DNA of 64,000 bases, from assembly GCA_963709425.1 (NCBI GenBank), contig CAVPWG010000002.1, forward strand, positions 1 to 64,000. Direction: 5' to 3'. The notes under the pieces were generated by a model. It was not told the DNA's origin. It made no database searches and worked only from the letters and a program-made list of their open reading frames with translations. The translations under genes and the position numbers were made by a program. Numbering within the stretch: the stretch's first letter is position 1; each line of letters begins with the position of its first letter. Of this stretch, positions 6,959 through 15,490 are shown piece after piece. Source of the stretch: JAICJC01 sp963709425. Its GTDB lineage: Bacteria > Actinomycetota > Thermoleophilia > Gaiellales > JAICJC01.

Positions 6959-9385
6959 CTAGGAGCGGATCCGCTCGCCCGTGGGGTCCCACAGCGGCTC
7001 GGCCGCGACCTCCGCCGCGACCCAGTCGCCGAACACCTCCACCTCGACCCCGGTCCCGACCTCGGCGGCGCCCGCAGGTACGTAGGCGTAGGCGATCGAC
7101 CTGCCGACGGCGAAGCCGTACCCGCCGCTCGTCACCCGGCCAGCGACCTCGCCGCCGACCCGGACCGGCTCCTGCCCCAGGCACACGGCGCTCCCGTCGA
7201 CGAGCGCCAGACAGGCCAGCCGCCGCTCCGGCGAGCGCTCCCGGGCCCGGAGCAGGGCGGTGCGGCCGAGGAAGTCGACGCCCTTGTCGGGCTTCACGGC
7301 GAAGCCGAGCCCGGCCTGGTCGGGCGAGTCCTCGGGCGTGATGTCGGCGCCCCACACCCGATAGCCCTTCTCGACCCGAAGGGCGTCGATGGCGCGGTAG
7401 CCGCACGCCAGCATCCCGTGGCCGGAGCCGGCCTCCCACAGGATGTCCCACAGGCCGGCCCCGTACTCGGACGGGCAGTAGAGCTCCCACCCCAGCTCGC
7501 CGACGTACGTGACGCGGGCCGCAAGGCACGGCACATTGCCGAGCGAGATGTCGCGTGCCGTCATGTAGCGGAAGCCGTCGTTCGAGAGGTCGGACCTCGT
7601 GAGCGGCTGGAGGATGTCCCGCGCCCGCGGGCCCCAGATCCCCAGGCACCCCCAGGCCGAGGTGACATCGGTCACCTGCACCGACCCGTCGTCCGGAGCG
7701 TGCTTTCTGATCCAGCCCAGGTCGTGGTTTCCGAACGCGGTGCCGGTGACGATCCGGAACCGGTCGAGGGCCAGGCGCGAGACGGTGAAGTCGCACTCGA
7801 TCCCACCGCGCGAGTTCAGCATCTGCGTGTAGGTGATCGCGCCGACGGCGCGATCGACGTCGTTCGCGCACATCCGCTGGAGGAAGGCGACCGCGCCCGG
7901 CCCCGACACCTCGATCTTGGCGAACGAGCTCTCGTCGAAGAGCCCGGCCCGCTCACGGGTGGCGACGGCCTCGGCGTGGATCGCCGGCGACCAGTGCTGG
8001 CCCGCCCATCCCCGCGGGCGCAGCCCCTCGTCGCCCTGGGCGGCGTTCGGCTCGAACCAGTTCGGCCGCTCCCAGCCGGACTTCTCGCCGAAGACGGCGC
8101 CGAGTGCCGCGACGCGGTCGTACGCCGGCGCGAGCCGAAGCGGCCGGCCCGCCTCGCGCTCGTGGTTGGGGTACTTGATGTCGTAGTAGGTCGCGTAGAT
8201 CTCGGTCGCCCGCGCGAGCGTGAACGCCTGGCTTCGGTACTGGCGGCCGAAGCGGCGCGAGTCCATGTGCCACAGGTCGAGGCTCGGCTCGCCGTTCACG
8301 ATCCACTCGGCCACCTGCCAGCCCATGCCCCCCGCCCCGGCCAGGCCGTGCGCGCAGAACCCGGCTGCGACCCAGAAGCCGGGCACGTCCGACTCACCGA
8401 GGATGAACTCGCCGTCGGGCGTGAACGCCTCCGGGCCGTTGAAGAGCTTTCGCACCTCGGCCGTCTCCATCGCGGGCACCCGCTCCACCGAGTTCGTGAG
8501 CAGCTCGTCGAACCGCTCCCAGTCCTCGGGGAGGAGCTGGGCCTCGAAGCCGTCGGGCACGCCGTCCAGCGCCCACGCGGCAGGGTTGCGCTCGTAGCCG
8601 CCCATGATGAGCCCGCCCACCTCGGTGCGGAAGTAGATCAGCCGGTCGGGGTCGCGCAGGGTGGGCAGCGGCTGGAGCGGAGGGTCGAACGCCTCGGTGA
8701 CGAGGAACTCGTGCGCGTACGGGATGATCGGCACCTCGACACCGGCCATCCGGCCGATCTGAGGCGCGTACATCCCGCCGGCGTTCACGACCACGTCGGC
8801 CCGGATCGTGCCCCTGTCGGTGACGACGCCCCGGCAGCGGCCGCCCTCGACGACCACCTCGAGCACGCGTGTGCGCTGCTCGATCTCGGCGCCCAGTAGG
8901 CGCGCCCCGTCGGCCAGGGCGAACGTGAGCTGGCTGGGGTCGAGATAGCCGTCCTGCGGCAGGAACGCGGCGGCGACAACGCCGTCGGTCGACATGGGCG
9001 GGAAGAGCTTCTTCGCCTCCGCCGGCGAGACGATCTCGATCGGGAGGCCGAAGCTCTTGGCCCAGCCGGCCTGGCGCTGGATCTCCTCGTAGCGCTCCTG
9101 CGAGGACGCGAGCCGCAGGCCGCCGAGCTCATGCCACCCGGGATCCTTGCCGGTCTCGCGGGCCAGGTCTGCGTAGAGGCCGACGGAGTACTGCATCATC
9201 TTCGTCAGGCTGACGGTCGACCGCAGCTGGCCGACGAGCCCGGCCGAGTGCCAGGTCGAGCCGTGGGTGAGGCCGTACTGCTCGACGAGCACGACGTCCT
9301 TCCACCCCAGCTTGGCGAGGTGGTAGAGGATCGAGCACCCGCCGACGCCGCCGCCGATCACCACCGCCCGGGCGTCCTCCCTCAT
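6959..9385 (-). CDS. Dimethylglycine/sarcosine dehydrogenase-like flavoprotein
   Basis: The protein has 808 residues in two halves. The N-terminal half is a DAO-type FAD domain with GGGVGG at 11-16 and the W-H pair at 45-46, matching the histidine to which FAD is covalently bound in dimethylglycine and sarcosine dehydrogenases. The C-terminal half (from about residue 430) is a GcvT-like tetrahydrofolate-binding domain. Such enzymes demethylate N-methylated glycines and give methylene-tetrahydrofolate. The exact substrate (dimethylglycine, sarcosine or another N-methyl amine) cannot be told. It overlaps the upstream HAD gene by 4 bases (ATGA), so they share a transcript. It fits the methylamine and C1 theme of the region. 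Confidence 0.85.
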   Translation of the reverse strand: MREDARAVVIGGGVGGCSILYHLAKLGWKDVVLVEQYGLTHGSTWHSAGLVGQLRSTVSLTKMMQYSVGLYADLARETGKDPGWHELGGLRLASSQERYEEIQRQAGWAKSFGLPIEIVSPAEAKKLFPPMSTDGVVAAAFLPQDGYLDPSQLTFALADGARLLGAEIEQRTRVLEVVVEGGRCRGVVTDRGTIRADVVVNAGGMYAPQIGRMAGVEVPIIPYAHEFLVTEAFDPPLQPLPTLRDPDRLIYFRTEVGGLIMGGYERNPAAWALDGVPDGFEAQLLPEDWERFDELLTNSVERVPAMETAEVRKLFNGPEAFTPDGEFILGESDVPGFWVAAGFCAHGLAGAGGMGWQVAEWIVNGEPSLDLWHMDSRRFGRQYRSQAFTLARATEIYATYYDIKYPNHEREAGRPLRLAPAYDRVAALGAVFGEKSGWERPNWFEPNAAQGDEGLRPRGWAGQHWSPAIHAEAVATRERAGLFDESSFAKIEVSGPGAVAFLQRMCANDVDRAVGAITYTQMLNSRGGIECDFTVSRLALDRFRIVTGTAFGNHDLGWIRKHAPDDGSVQVTDVTSAWGCLGIWGPRARDILQPLTRSDLSNDGFRYMTARDISLGNVPCLAARVTYVGELGWELYCPSEYGAGLWDILWEAGSGHGMLACGYRAIDALRVEKGYRVWGADITPEDSPDQAGLGFAVKPDKGVDFLGRTALLRARERSPERRLACLALVDGSAVCLGQEPVRVGGEVAGRVTSGGYGFAVGRSIAYAYVPAGAAEVGTGVEVEVFGDWVAAEVAAEPLWDPTGERIRS

Positions 9386-10056
9386 GCGAACAACCCTCGC
9401 ACGGCCGGTATAGACCAGTCAAGGGAGGCAACGACCGCCTCGGCGCCCGCCGCCATGAGCCGCTCGCCGCCGACGGTGTCGCCCACGCCGAGGCACCGCA
9501 TCCCCGCCGCGACGGCCGCCTCGACGCCGAGGTGGGTGTCCTCGAACGCCAGCGTCCCGACGGCCGGGATCCCGAGCCGCCCGAGCGCCGTCGCGTAGGC
9601 CAGCGGGTCGGGCTTTCCCCGCTCGACGTCCTCGGCGGCGACGATGACGTCGAAGAGGCCGCGCAGTCCGGAGCCGACCAGCACGGCCTCCACCTCGGCC
9701 CGGGCCGCCCCCGACGCGACCGCCACCGGCACGCGGGCGGCGATCTCGCGCACGCACGCGGCGGCGGCGGCGTGCACGGTCTCCCCGCTCGCAGCCCGTT
9801 CGAGGTAGAGCGCCGTGCGGCGCGCGAGCAGCCGCTCGGCAAGGGCCGGGTCGTAGCGGTCGTGGCTTCGCAGGACGCGCTCGACGATCTCGGGGTCGGA
9901 GTAGCCCGCGTACTCGCCGAAGTAGAGCTCGCGTGAGACCACGATCCCGATCTCGGCGAAGATCACGGCGCAGAGCTCGGCGAGCAGGGGCTCGTCGTCG
10001 GAGATCGTGCCGTTGAAGTCGAAGACGACTGCCCGCGGCGGCTCGTGGGCGCTCAC
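9382..10056 (-). CDS. HAD-superfamily hydrolase with an altered DxN motif
   Basis: A 224-aa HAD protein with a helical cap, resembling phosphoglycolate phosphatase and beta-phosphoglucomutase. Motif I reads DFNGT (residues 13-17), so the nucleophile Asp13 is kept but the usual acid/base Asp two residues later is Asn. Later motifs are visible: VASGAARAE (motif II Ser), GKPDP (motif III Lys), and FEDTHLGVEAA (motif IV). The change may alter chemistry or lower phosphatase activity. The GTG start is 7 bases after a minus-strand -10 box, so the mRNA is probably leaderless. It is co-transcribed with the flavoprotein. The substrate is unknown. Confidence 0.8.
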   Translation of the reverse strand: MSAHEPPRAVVFDFNGTISDDEPLLAELCAVIFAEIGIVVSRELYFGEYAGYSDPEIVERVLRSHDRYDPALAERLLARRTALYLERAASGETVHAAAAACVREIAARVPVAVASGAARAEVEAVLVGSGLRGLFDVIVAAEDVERGKPDPLAYATALGRLGIPAVGTLAFEDTHLGVEAAVAAGMRCLGVGDTVGGERLMAAGAEAVVASLDWSIPAVRGLFA

Positions 10057-10062
10057 CGGCTC

Positions 10063-10069
10063 TACGATA
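10063..10069. promoter_or_regulatory. Overlapping divergent -10 boxes between the HAD gene and pabB
   Basis: TACGAT reads on the plus strand (10063-10068) and TATCGT on the minus strand (10069-10064). The minus box is 7 bases from the HAD start codon, a leaderless spacing. The plus box lies about 50 bases before the chosen pabB start. The two promoters would compete. Confidence 0.5.
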
Positions 10070-10118
10070 AGGCATCGGCACCGCCCTCCCCAACCGTGGC
10101 CGTGACGGCCGCTCGCTC

Positions 10119-11168
10119 GTGCTCGACGCCCCGGCGGCGGATGCCTTCGATCGCATCGAGAGCTTCCTCGCCGCCAATCGCGGACTCACCGCCGACCTCT
10201 ACCTTGGATACGGCCTCGCGGGCGGTGGGCCGACCGAGCCCTGCCCGCTGCCTGTCGCGGCCTGCCGGGTCGCTGCCGGGCCGGGTGCAAAATTGGGGTC
10301 TGACCCCGTCCTTGCACGCTATTCGGTCGGGCCGTGGGAGCGGACGTGGTCGCCGTCGCAGCACGCGTCCGCGATCGCCGAGGCGCAGGGCGCCATCGGG
10401 CGGGGCGACGTCTACCAGGTGAACCTCGTGCAGCACCTGCGTGCGCCGTTTCGGGGTGACCCGGCCGGCGTCGAGCGGGCGCTGGCTCCGCTGGGCGCCG
10501 AGTTCGCGACTGCGATGCACGGCGACGGCTGGTCGATCGTCTCGGCGACGCCGGAGCTCTTCCTGCGGACGCGCGGCGACCGGGTGTGGACGATGCCCAT
10601 CAAGGGCACCCGTCCGGCCGACTCGACCGAGCCGATCGCCGCCAGCGGCAAGGACCGGGCCGAGCACGTGATGATCGTCGACCTCGAGCGAAACGACCTG
10701 GGCCGCGTGTGCGTCCCCGGATCCGTGCGCGTCAGCACGTTTCTCGAGGAGCGCCCGATGGCCGGCGTCCGCCACCTCGTGTCGACGGTCGAGGGCCGGC
10801 TGCGGCCGGGCGTCCGCACCGCCGAGCTGCTCCGCGCCACGTTCCCCGGCGGGTCGGTGACGGGCGCTCCGAAGCTGGCGGCGATCGAGCACATCGCGCG
10901 GCTCGAGCCCGTCGGCCGCGGAGCGTCGATGGGCGCCATCGGGCGCGTCCATCCCAACGGCGACCTCGACCTGGGCCTCACGATCCGGACGTTCGCGATC
11001 GCCGCTGGCGCGATCCATCTCTGGGTGGGCGGGGGGATCGTGTGGGACTCCGACCCCGCGGAGGAGGTCGAGGAGTCGCTCGTGAAGGCCCGGCCGCTCC
11101 TGCGGCGGTTGTCAGCCGGTGCCGGCGATCCGCGCGACGGCGGCATGCGCATCGCGACCCGCTCCTGA
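10119..11168 (+). CDS. pabB: Aminodeoxychorismate synthase component I
   Basis: It converts chorismate and ammonia to 4-amino-4-deoxychorismate, the precursor of p-aminobenzoate and folate. The chorismate-binding core is complete. The PIKGT motif has the lysine typical of PabB (TrpE has alanine there), and DLERNDLGRV, the GSVTGAPK region and the terminal GGGIVWDSDP are all present. The N-terminal half is short (349 aa in all), and the GTG start is uncertain because no ATG lies upstream in frame. Between the two halves the frame reads through a 33-bp palindromic repeat, adding AKLGSDPVLAR. The 3' end overlaps a convergent kinase gene by 57 bases. Confidence 0.88.
   Translation: MLDAPAADAFDRIESFLAANRGLTADLYLGYGLAGGGPTEPCPLPVAACRVAAGPGAKLGSDPVLARYSVGPWERTWSPSQHASAIAEAQGAIGRGDVYQVNLVQHLRAPFRGDPAGVERALAPLGAEFATAMHGDGWSIVSATPELFLRTRGDRVWTMPIKGTRPADSTEPIAASGKDRAEHVMIVDLERNDLGRVCVPGSVRVSTFLEERPMAGVRHLVSTVEGRLRPGVRTAELLRATFPGGSVTGAPKLAAIEHIARLEPVGRGASMGAIGRVHPNGDLDLGLTIRTFAIAAGAIHLWVGGGIVWDSDPAEEVEESLVKARPLLRRLSAGAGDPRDGGMRIATRS
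10285..10317. repeat. 33-bp palindromic repeat, copy 1, in frame inside pabB
   Basis: The layout is GTGCAA, 4 bases, GGGGTC-T-GACCCC, 4 bases, TTGCAC, so an inner 6-bp stem sits within an outer 6-bp stem. The same 6-4-13-4-6 architecture occurs at 44937-44969 and, inverted, at 57196-57228. It is translated as part of pabB in a linker between conserved blocks. Confidence 0.85.
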
Positions 11169-12176
11169 CTCCCACCAGCGGGCGTGGCCGAGGACGAACG
11201 TGTGCCAGGCCCAGTCGGCCTTCTCGCGATCCCGCTCGACGCCCCAGTAGTAGTCGAGGAACGAGATCCCGTACTCGAACTGGCAGCACTGGAGGACGTC
11301 CGCAAACGCCTCGCGCTCGTCCGGCGCGAGCGGCGCGACGGCGGCGTAGGCGCCGACCAGCGCCGCCGCATGGTGCAGATCGAGCGCGGTGTCGTCGCCC
11401 GCCGAGATGCGGTTCCAGAAGAAGCAGTTGCGCTCGACTGCGACCGCCAGGTCGAGCGTCCGGGGCCCGTGGTCGGCCTGGTGGAAGTCGATGATGCCGC
11501 TCACCTCGTCCCCCGAGAAGAAGAGGTTGTTGGTCTGCCAGTCGCCGTGAAGCGGGGCCCGCCGCAGGCCGGGCACGACCGGGCGCAGGCGGTCGAAGAC
11601 CGCGCCGTACGCCTCGGCGATGTCGCCCTCCCACGCCGTGCCGCCGAGATACTCGGCGACCGCCGGCCGGGCATCGGCGAGCGCGGCGACGGCCTGGACC
11701 GGCTCCATGGCAACCGTGTCGAGCTGGACCACGAAGCCGGCCTGCGGCTGTGGGGCGGGGTCGGGGAAGTCGGCGCCGGCGAGGTGCAGCCGGGCCAGGA
11801 CGTCGCCGGCGGCCGCCGCGTGCACCTCGCTCGCGAAGGGGTCCCAGCTGTCGGCGCCCGCGTAGACGTCCTCGCCGGCGGCCGGCTCGTGCACCTCGTA
11901 CCAGTGGCCGCCGTGCTCGACGAGACCCAGCGCCCGCGCGGCGGGCACGCCGCGATCGGCCAGATGGTTCGCGAGCCGGTGCTGCCATGCCACCTGGTCG
12001 AGCGTGCGGCCCATGGGCGGCTGCCGCTTGAGGTAGACGTCGCCCCGGTGCGTGCGGCACCGGGCGACCGCGAAGAGCCAGCGCCGGTGGCGAGCGACGA
12101 CGACCGCCCCGGCGCCGAGCACGGCCTGCGCCTCGGCGTCCGTGATCGGATCCCAGTAGCGGTCGGCGAGGCTCAT
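11112..12176 (-). CDS. Aminoglycoside-phosphotransferase-fold kinase
   Basis: The 354-aa protein has the APH/choline-kinase fold. The ATP-binding lobe is N-terminal, the catalytic loop reads HGDWQTNN (about residue 208), and the metal-binding Asp follows in IIDFHQADHG. Family members phosphorylate hydroxyl groups of small molecules such as homoserine, choline, methylthioribose or antibiotics, so a small metabolite is more likely than drug resistance here. A minus-strand TATCTT box ends 7 bases before the ATG, which indicates a leaderless mRNA. A much longer open frame extends upstream, but it runs antisense through the rhodanese gene and is not credible. It overlaps the 3' end of pabB. Confidence 0.8.
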   Translation of the reverse strand: MSLADRYWDPITDAEAQAVLGAGAVVVARHRRWLFAVARCRTHRGDVYLKRQPPMGRTLDQVAWQHRLANHLADRGVPAARALGLVEHGGHWYEVHEPAAGEDVYAGADSWDPFASEVHAAAAGDVLARLHLAGADFPDPAPQPQAGFVVQLDTVAMEPVQAVAALADARPAVAEYLGGTAWEGDIAEAYGAVFDRLRPVVPGLRRAPLHGDWQTNNLFFSGDEVSGIIDFHQADHGPRTLDLAVAVERNCFFWNRISAGDDTALDLHHAAALVGAYAAVAPLAPDEREAFADVLQCCQFEYGISFLDYYWGVERDREKADWAWHTFVLGHARWWESGAGRDAHAAVARIAGTG

Positions 12177-12183
12177 GCCTGCC

Positions 12184-12189
12184 AAGATA
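12184..12189 (-). promoter_or_regulatory. Leaderless -10 box of the APH-type kinase gene
   Basis: On the minus strand TATCTT ends 7 bases before the ATG at 12176. The region is also the only space for a promoter of the divergent rhodanese gene, whose GTG lies 6 bases past position 12189. Confidence 0.5.
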
Positions 12190-12194
12190 CCGGT

Positions 12195-13043
12195 GTGCAG
12201 ACCGACGCCCTCGTGTCCGCGGAGTGGGTCCGCGAGCGGCTCGGCGACCTGCAAGTGCTCGACGTGCGCGGGCGGGTCGTGAACGACGAGCCGCGCTACC
12301 GGGCCGACCCCGGCTGCTACCGCGACGCGCACATCCCGGGCGCGGTCTTCGTCGACTGGCGGGCCGACTTCACCGACCGGTCCGATCCGGTCCCGGTCCA
12401 GCTGGCTCCGCCGGCCGACTTCGCCGCCGACGCCACCCGGCTCGGGGTCGGAAACGACTCGGTGGTCGTCGCCTACGACACGTTCCGAAACGTGCTCGCC
12501 GGGAGGGTCGTGTGGGCGTTTCGGGCCTACGGCCACAGGCACGCGCACGTCCTCGACGGCGGGCTCGGCGCATGGCGGGACGCCGAAGGTGCGCTGCGAA
12601 GCGGCGACGAGCATCCCCTGCCCGCGGCGCCGCCCTACCGGACCGGCCCGCGCGACGACTCGCTCTGGGACATCGGCCGCATGCGCGCGACGCTCGACGG
12701 CGGCGTGCTCGTGATCGACGCGCGCGCCCACGACGAGTACGCCGGGATGGAGACGCACGCCCGCCGGGCGGGCCACATCCCGGGCGCCGTGAACGTGCCG
12801 TACCGGAGCCTGCTGCGCGACGACGGGCCGTTTCTCGAGCCGCCCGAGCTCCGGCAGGCCTTTGCCGACGCCGGCATCGACGTCGACGCGATCGACCGGC
12901 CGGTCGTCGCCTACTGCAACGGCGGCGTCTCGGCGACGGCGGTCGCCAATGCGCTCGAGGCGGCCGGCGGGCCGCGCCCGGCGGTCTACGACGGCTCGTG
13001 GAACGAGTGGGGAAACCGCTCGGACACCCCCATCGAGAACTGA
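12195..13043 (+). CDS. Two-domain rhodanese-type sulfurtransferase
   Basis: The 282-aa protein has tandem rhodanese domains, like thiosulfate and 3-mercaptopyruvate sulfurtransferases. The first domain starts at VLDVRG and lacks an active cysteine, as expected. The second has the catalytic cysteine in YCNGGVSA (about residue 240), a loop that differs from CRxGxxA of true rhodaneses and CG(S)GVTA of mercaptopyruvate enzymes, so donor specificity is unclear. The GTG start is divergent from the kinase gene with an 18-base gap. The AEC transporter follows 4 bases after the stop. Confidence 0.85.
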   Translation: MQTDALVSAEWVRERLGDLQVLDVRGRVVNDEPRYRADPGCYRDAHIPGAVFVDWRADFTDRSDPVPVQLAPPADFAADATRLGVGNDSVVVAYDTFRNVLAGRVVWAFRAYGHRHAHVLDGGLGAWRDAEGALRSGDEHPLPAAPPYRTGPRDDSLWDIGRMRATLDGGVLVIDARAHDEYAGMETHARRAGHIPGAVNVPYRSLLRDDGPFLEPPELRQAFADAGIDVDAIDRPVVAYCNGGVSATAVANALEAAGGPRPAVYDGSWNEWGNRSDTPIEN

Positions 13044-13047
13044 GCCC

Positions 13048-13929
13048 TTGGCCCTCGCACTCCTGATCGCGGGCATGGCGCTCGCCGCCGCCGGCTACGC
13101 CTCGGCCTCCCGCTTCGATCCGGAGCGCTGGACGGGGAAGGCGCTGCGCACGCTCTTCTGGGTCGGCGCGCCGGCGTCGGGCGTCGTCGCGACGCGAACC
13201 GACGTCCACGCCGGGCTCGTCATCGGGCTCGTGGCCGCATGGATCGTGCTCGCGGCGTCGGCGGCCACCGTCCTTCACCTGACGCGCGGGCGCGCCGCCG
13301 GCGAGCGCGCCGAGCTCCTGCTCGCCGTCTGCTGGCCCAACGCGGCGTGGCTGGGCTTCCCGGTGTGCGTGGTCGTCTTCGGATGGGGCGCCCTGCCGCT
13401 GGCGATCGCGTTCAGCCAGCTCTGCACCGGGCCGTTCACGCTCGTGGTGCTGCCCGGGCTGGTCGCGGCCCTCGTGAACGCGCGGGCGGACTGGCTGGGA
13501 CGGGCCCGGGCGTTCGCCAGGAACCCGTACCTCGTCTGTGTCACGACGGGCTACGCGCTCGATGCCGCCGGGATCGCGTTTCCGACCGCCGTCACGTCCG
13601 TGGGGCGCACCGTCCTGCTCGCGAGCACGCTCCCGGCGTTCGCGGCGGTGGGAGCGGTGCTCGCCGGCCACCGGCTGCGGGTCGACACGGGCACCGTGCG
13701 GCTCGTGACCGCCCGCCTCGCGGTCGCGTCCCTGCCGCTCCTGGCCCTGCGGGCGCTGCTGCCGATCCCGGGCCCGTTCGTGGTGTCGGCGGGGATGGCG
13801 GTCGGCATGGGGAGCTTCGGCGTGGCCGCCGTCTACGACGTCCCGACCCGGCGCCTCGCACCCGCGCTGGCCCTCTCGACCGCCCTGGTTCTGGCGGCCG
13901 CCGCGGGGGTCGCGGTGGCCCGAAATTGA
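13048..13929 (+). CDS. AEC-family (auxin-efflux-carrier-like) membrane transporter
   Basis: The 293-aa protein has about ten hydrophobic segments in two repeats, the layout of the AEC family of organic acid and related solute carriers. LLLAVCWPNAAWLGFPV resembles the central motif with an asparagine in a broken helix (N-x-x-W-x-G-F-P). I chose TTG at 13048, 4 bases behind the rhodanese stop, because it keeps the whole first helix. ATG at 13075 is the alternative. The substrate is unknown. Linkage to the sulfurtransferase suggests a sulfur-containing or carboxylate solute, but this is only inferred from position. Confidence 0.65.
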   Translation: MALALLIAGMALAAAGYASASRFDPERWTGKALRTLFWVGAPASGVVATRTDVHAGLVIGLVAAWIVLAASAATVLHLTRGRAAGERAELLLAVCWPNAAWLGFPVCVVVFGWGALPLAIAFSQLCTGPFTLVVLPGLVAALVNARADWLGRARAFARNPYLVCVTTGYALDAAGIAFPTAVTSVGRTVLLASTLPAFAAVGAVLAGHRLRVDTGTVRLVTARLAVASLPLLALRALLPIPGPFVVSAGMAVGMGSFGVAAVYDVPTRRLAPALALSTALVLAAAAGVAVARN

Positions 13930-14071
13930 GGGTTGATGCGGTGTGCGGGAGCACGCGCACAGCGGTCTGCGAGTGTCCACTCCATCCACTTGTGCGCGCC
14001 ACCCGCCCGACGTAGCCTTTGCCCGGGCCGAAGCGCGGCGTGCCCGCGAGACCGACAAGGAGGGTGTTGGA

Positions 14072-15469
14072 GTGGCGACCGATCTCGAGCAGTTCGTCGA
14101 CGCGGACGGGCGCGCGGAGCGCGTGGCCGAGGTGCGCCGGCGCATCGACGCGGCGGGGATCACCTACATCTACTACCAGTTCATCTCCGTCACGGGCCGG
14201 ATCATGGGGAAGGGCGCCCCCGCGACGCACTGGGAGTCGATGGCGCAGAAGGGCTTCCAGCTCGTGTACGGCTCGACGGCGAACCTCTTCGTCGACCGCC
14301 ACGGCGAGTACATCGGCTACGGGCCGGAGGCGTGGGAGCTGGTCGGCATTCCCGAGCCCGAGACGTTCATGCCGCTCCCGTGGGACCCGAAGGTCGCGCG
14401 CGTGTGGTGCACGTGCTTCCGCGGCCGCGAGGACGAGGAGGACGGCGGCTCGTTCCTCACCTCCGACTGCCGCGGCAACCTGAAGCGCATCCAGGACGAG
14501 TTCGAGTCGCGCACGGCCATGCACCTCCGCGCCGGTATGGAGCCCGAGATGATGTGGCTCAAGATGAAGCCGGACGGGACGCCCGATGTCGAGGGCGTCA
14601 CCAAGCCCTACTGCTACCACATCGACCAGTTCTCCGAGCTTCAGCCCATCATCCACAAGGTCATCGAGTACGGCCAGAAGATGGGCCTCGACATGATCCA
14701 GGGCGACCACGAGGATGCCCCCGGCCAGATCGAGCTCAACTTCATGTTCGACCGGGCCGAGCTCACCGCCGACCGGCTCTCGACCTTCCGCCAGATCTGC
14801 AGGCAGGTCGGGCGCGAGCTGAACGTGTTCCCGTGCTTCATGCCGAAGCCGTTCATGGGTGTCTCGGCCAACGGGTGCCACACGAACATCTCGATCTGGA
14901 AGGGCGACGAGAACCTGTTCATGCCCGAGAGCGACAACATGCGCCTGCCGAGCGCGCTGGGCCTCCAGGCGATCGGCGGCATCCTCGAGCACCTCGGAGC
15001 GCTGACGGCGGTCACCGCATCGACGGTGAACTCCTACCGGCGGCTGTGGGACACCGGCTTCTGGGCGCCGGTCTTCGCCGACTGGGGATTCCAGAACCGC
15101 ACCACCGCGCTGCGGGTCTCGGCGCCCGGTCGGTTCGAGTACCGCTCGGTCGACTCGGCCGTGAACCCGTACCTCGCGCTCGCCGCCCTCATCAAGGCGA
15201 TCGACGACGGCATCCAGCGCAAGGTCGACCCCGGCACGCCCGAGGAGCGAAACATCTACGAGGCGATGGCCGGCGGCAAGGAAGTCAAGAAGATCCCGAT
15301 GACGTTCGGCGACGCGCTCGACGCGCTCGACGACGACGAGGTCGTCCGCTCGGCGCTCCCCGGCGACATGTGGCGGGTGTTCCGCCACTACAAGCGCGAC
15401 GAGTGGGAGCGCTACTGCGCCGAGGTCACCGACTGGGACGTGAAGGAATACCTGGACGTGCTGCCCTAG
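14072..15469 (+). CDS. Glutamine-synthetase-like ligase of cassette 1 (GlnT/GmaS type)
   Basis: A 465-aa member of the glutamine synthetase superfamily, in the GlnT/gamma-glutamylamide synthetase group rather than GlnA. Visible features include GMEPEMMW (metal-site glutamates), GDHEDAPGQIELNF, the NGCHTNISIW histidine loop, TVNSYRR and FEYRSVDSAVNPY near the end. Its expected reaction is ATP-driven coupling of an amine to the gamma-carboxylate of glutamate. It heads an operon with three glutamate-synthase-like subunits and an unknown protein. A second ligase-led cassette at 32.8 kb has the methylamine dehydrogenase subunits that this one lacks, so the amine may differ. The GTG start at 14072 has GGAGGG 11-16 bases upstream. 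Confidence 0.85.
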   Translation: MATDLEQFVDADGRAERVAEVRRRIDAAGITYIYYQFISVTGRIMGKGAPATHWESMAQKGFQLVYGSTANLFVDRHGEYIGYGPEAWELVGIPEPETFMPLPWDPKVARVWCTCFRGREDEEDGGSFLTSDCRGNLKRIQDEFESRTAMHLRAGMEPEMMWLKMKPDGTPDVEGVTKPYCYHIDQFSELQPIIHKVIEYGQKMGLDMIQGDHEDAPGQIELNFMFDRAELTADRLSTFRQICRQVGRELNVFPCFMPKPFMGVSANGCHTNISIWKGDENLFMPESDNMRLPSALGLQAIGGILEHLGALTAVTASTVNSYRRLWDTGFWAPVFADWGFQNRTTALRVSAPGRFEYRSVDSAVNPYLALAALIKAIDDGIQRKVDPGTPEERNIYEAMAGGKEVKKIPMTFGDALDALDDDEVVRSALPGDMWRVFRHYKRDEWERYCAEVTDWDVKEYLDVLP

Positions 15470-15490
15470 CGGCGGCGAGGAGGTCGCCGC

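Noticed and set aside
12177..13076. N-terminal extension of the APH-type kinase to 654 aa
   Set aside because: The added part is antisense to the rhodanese gene, and the kinase has a good ATG with a promoter 7 bases upstream.
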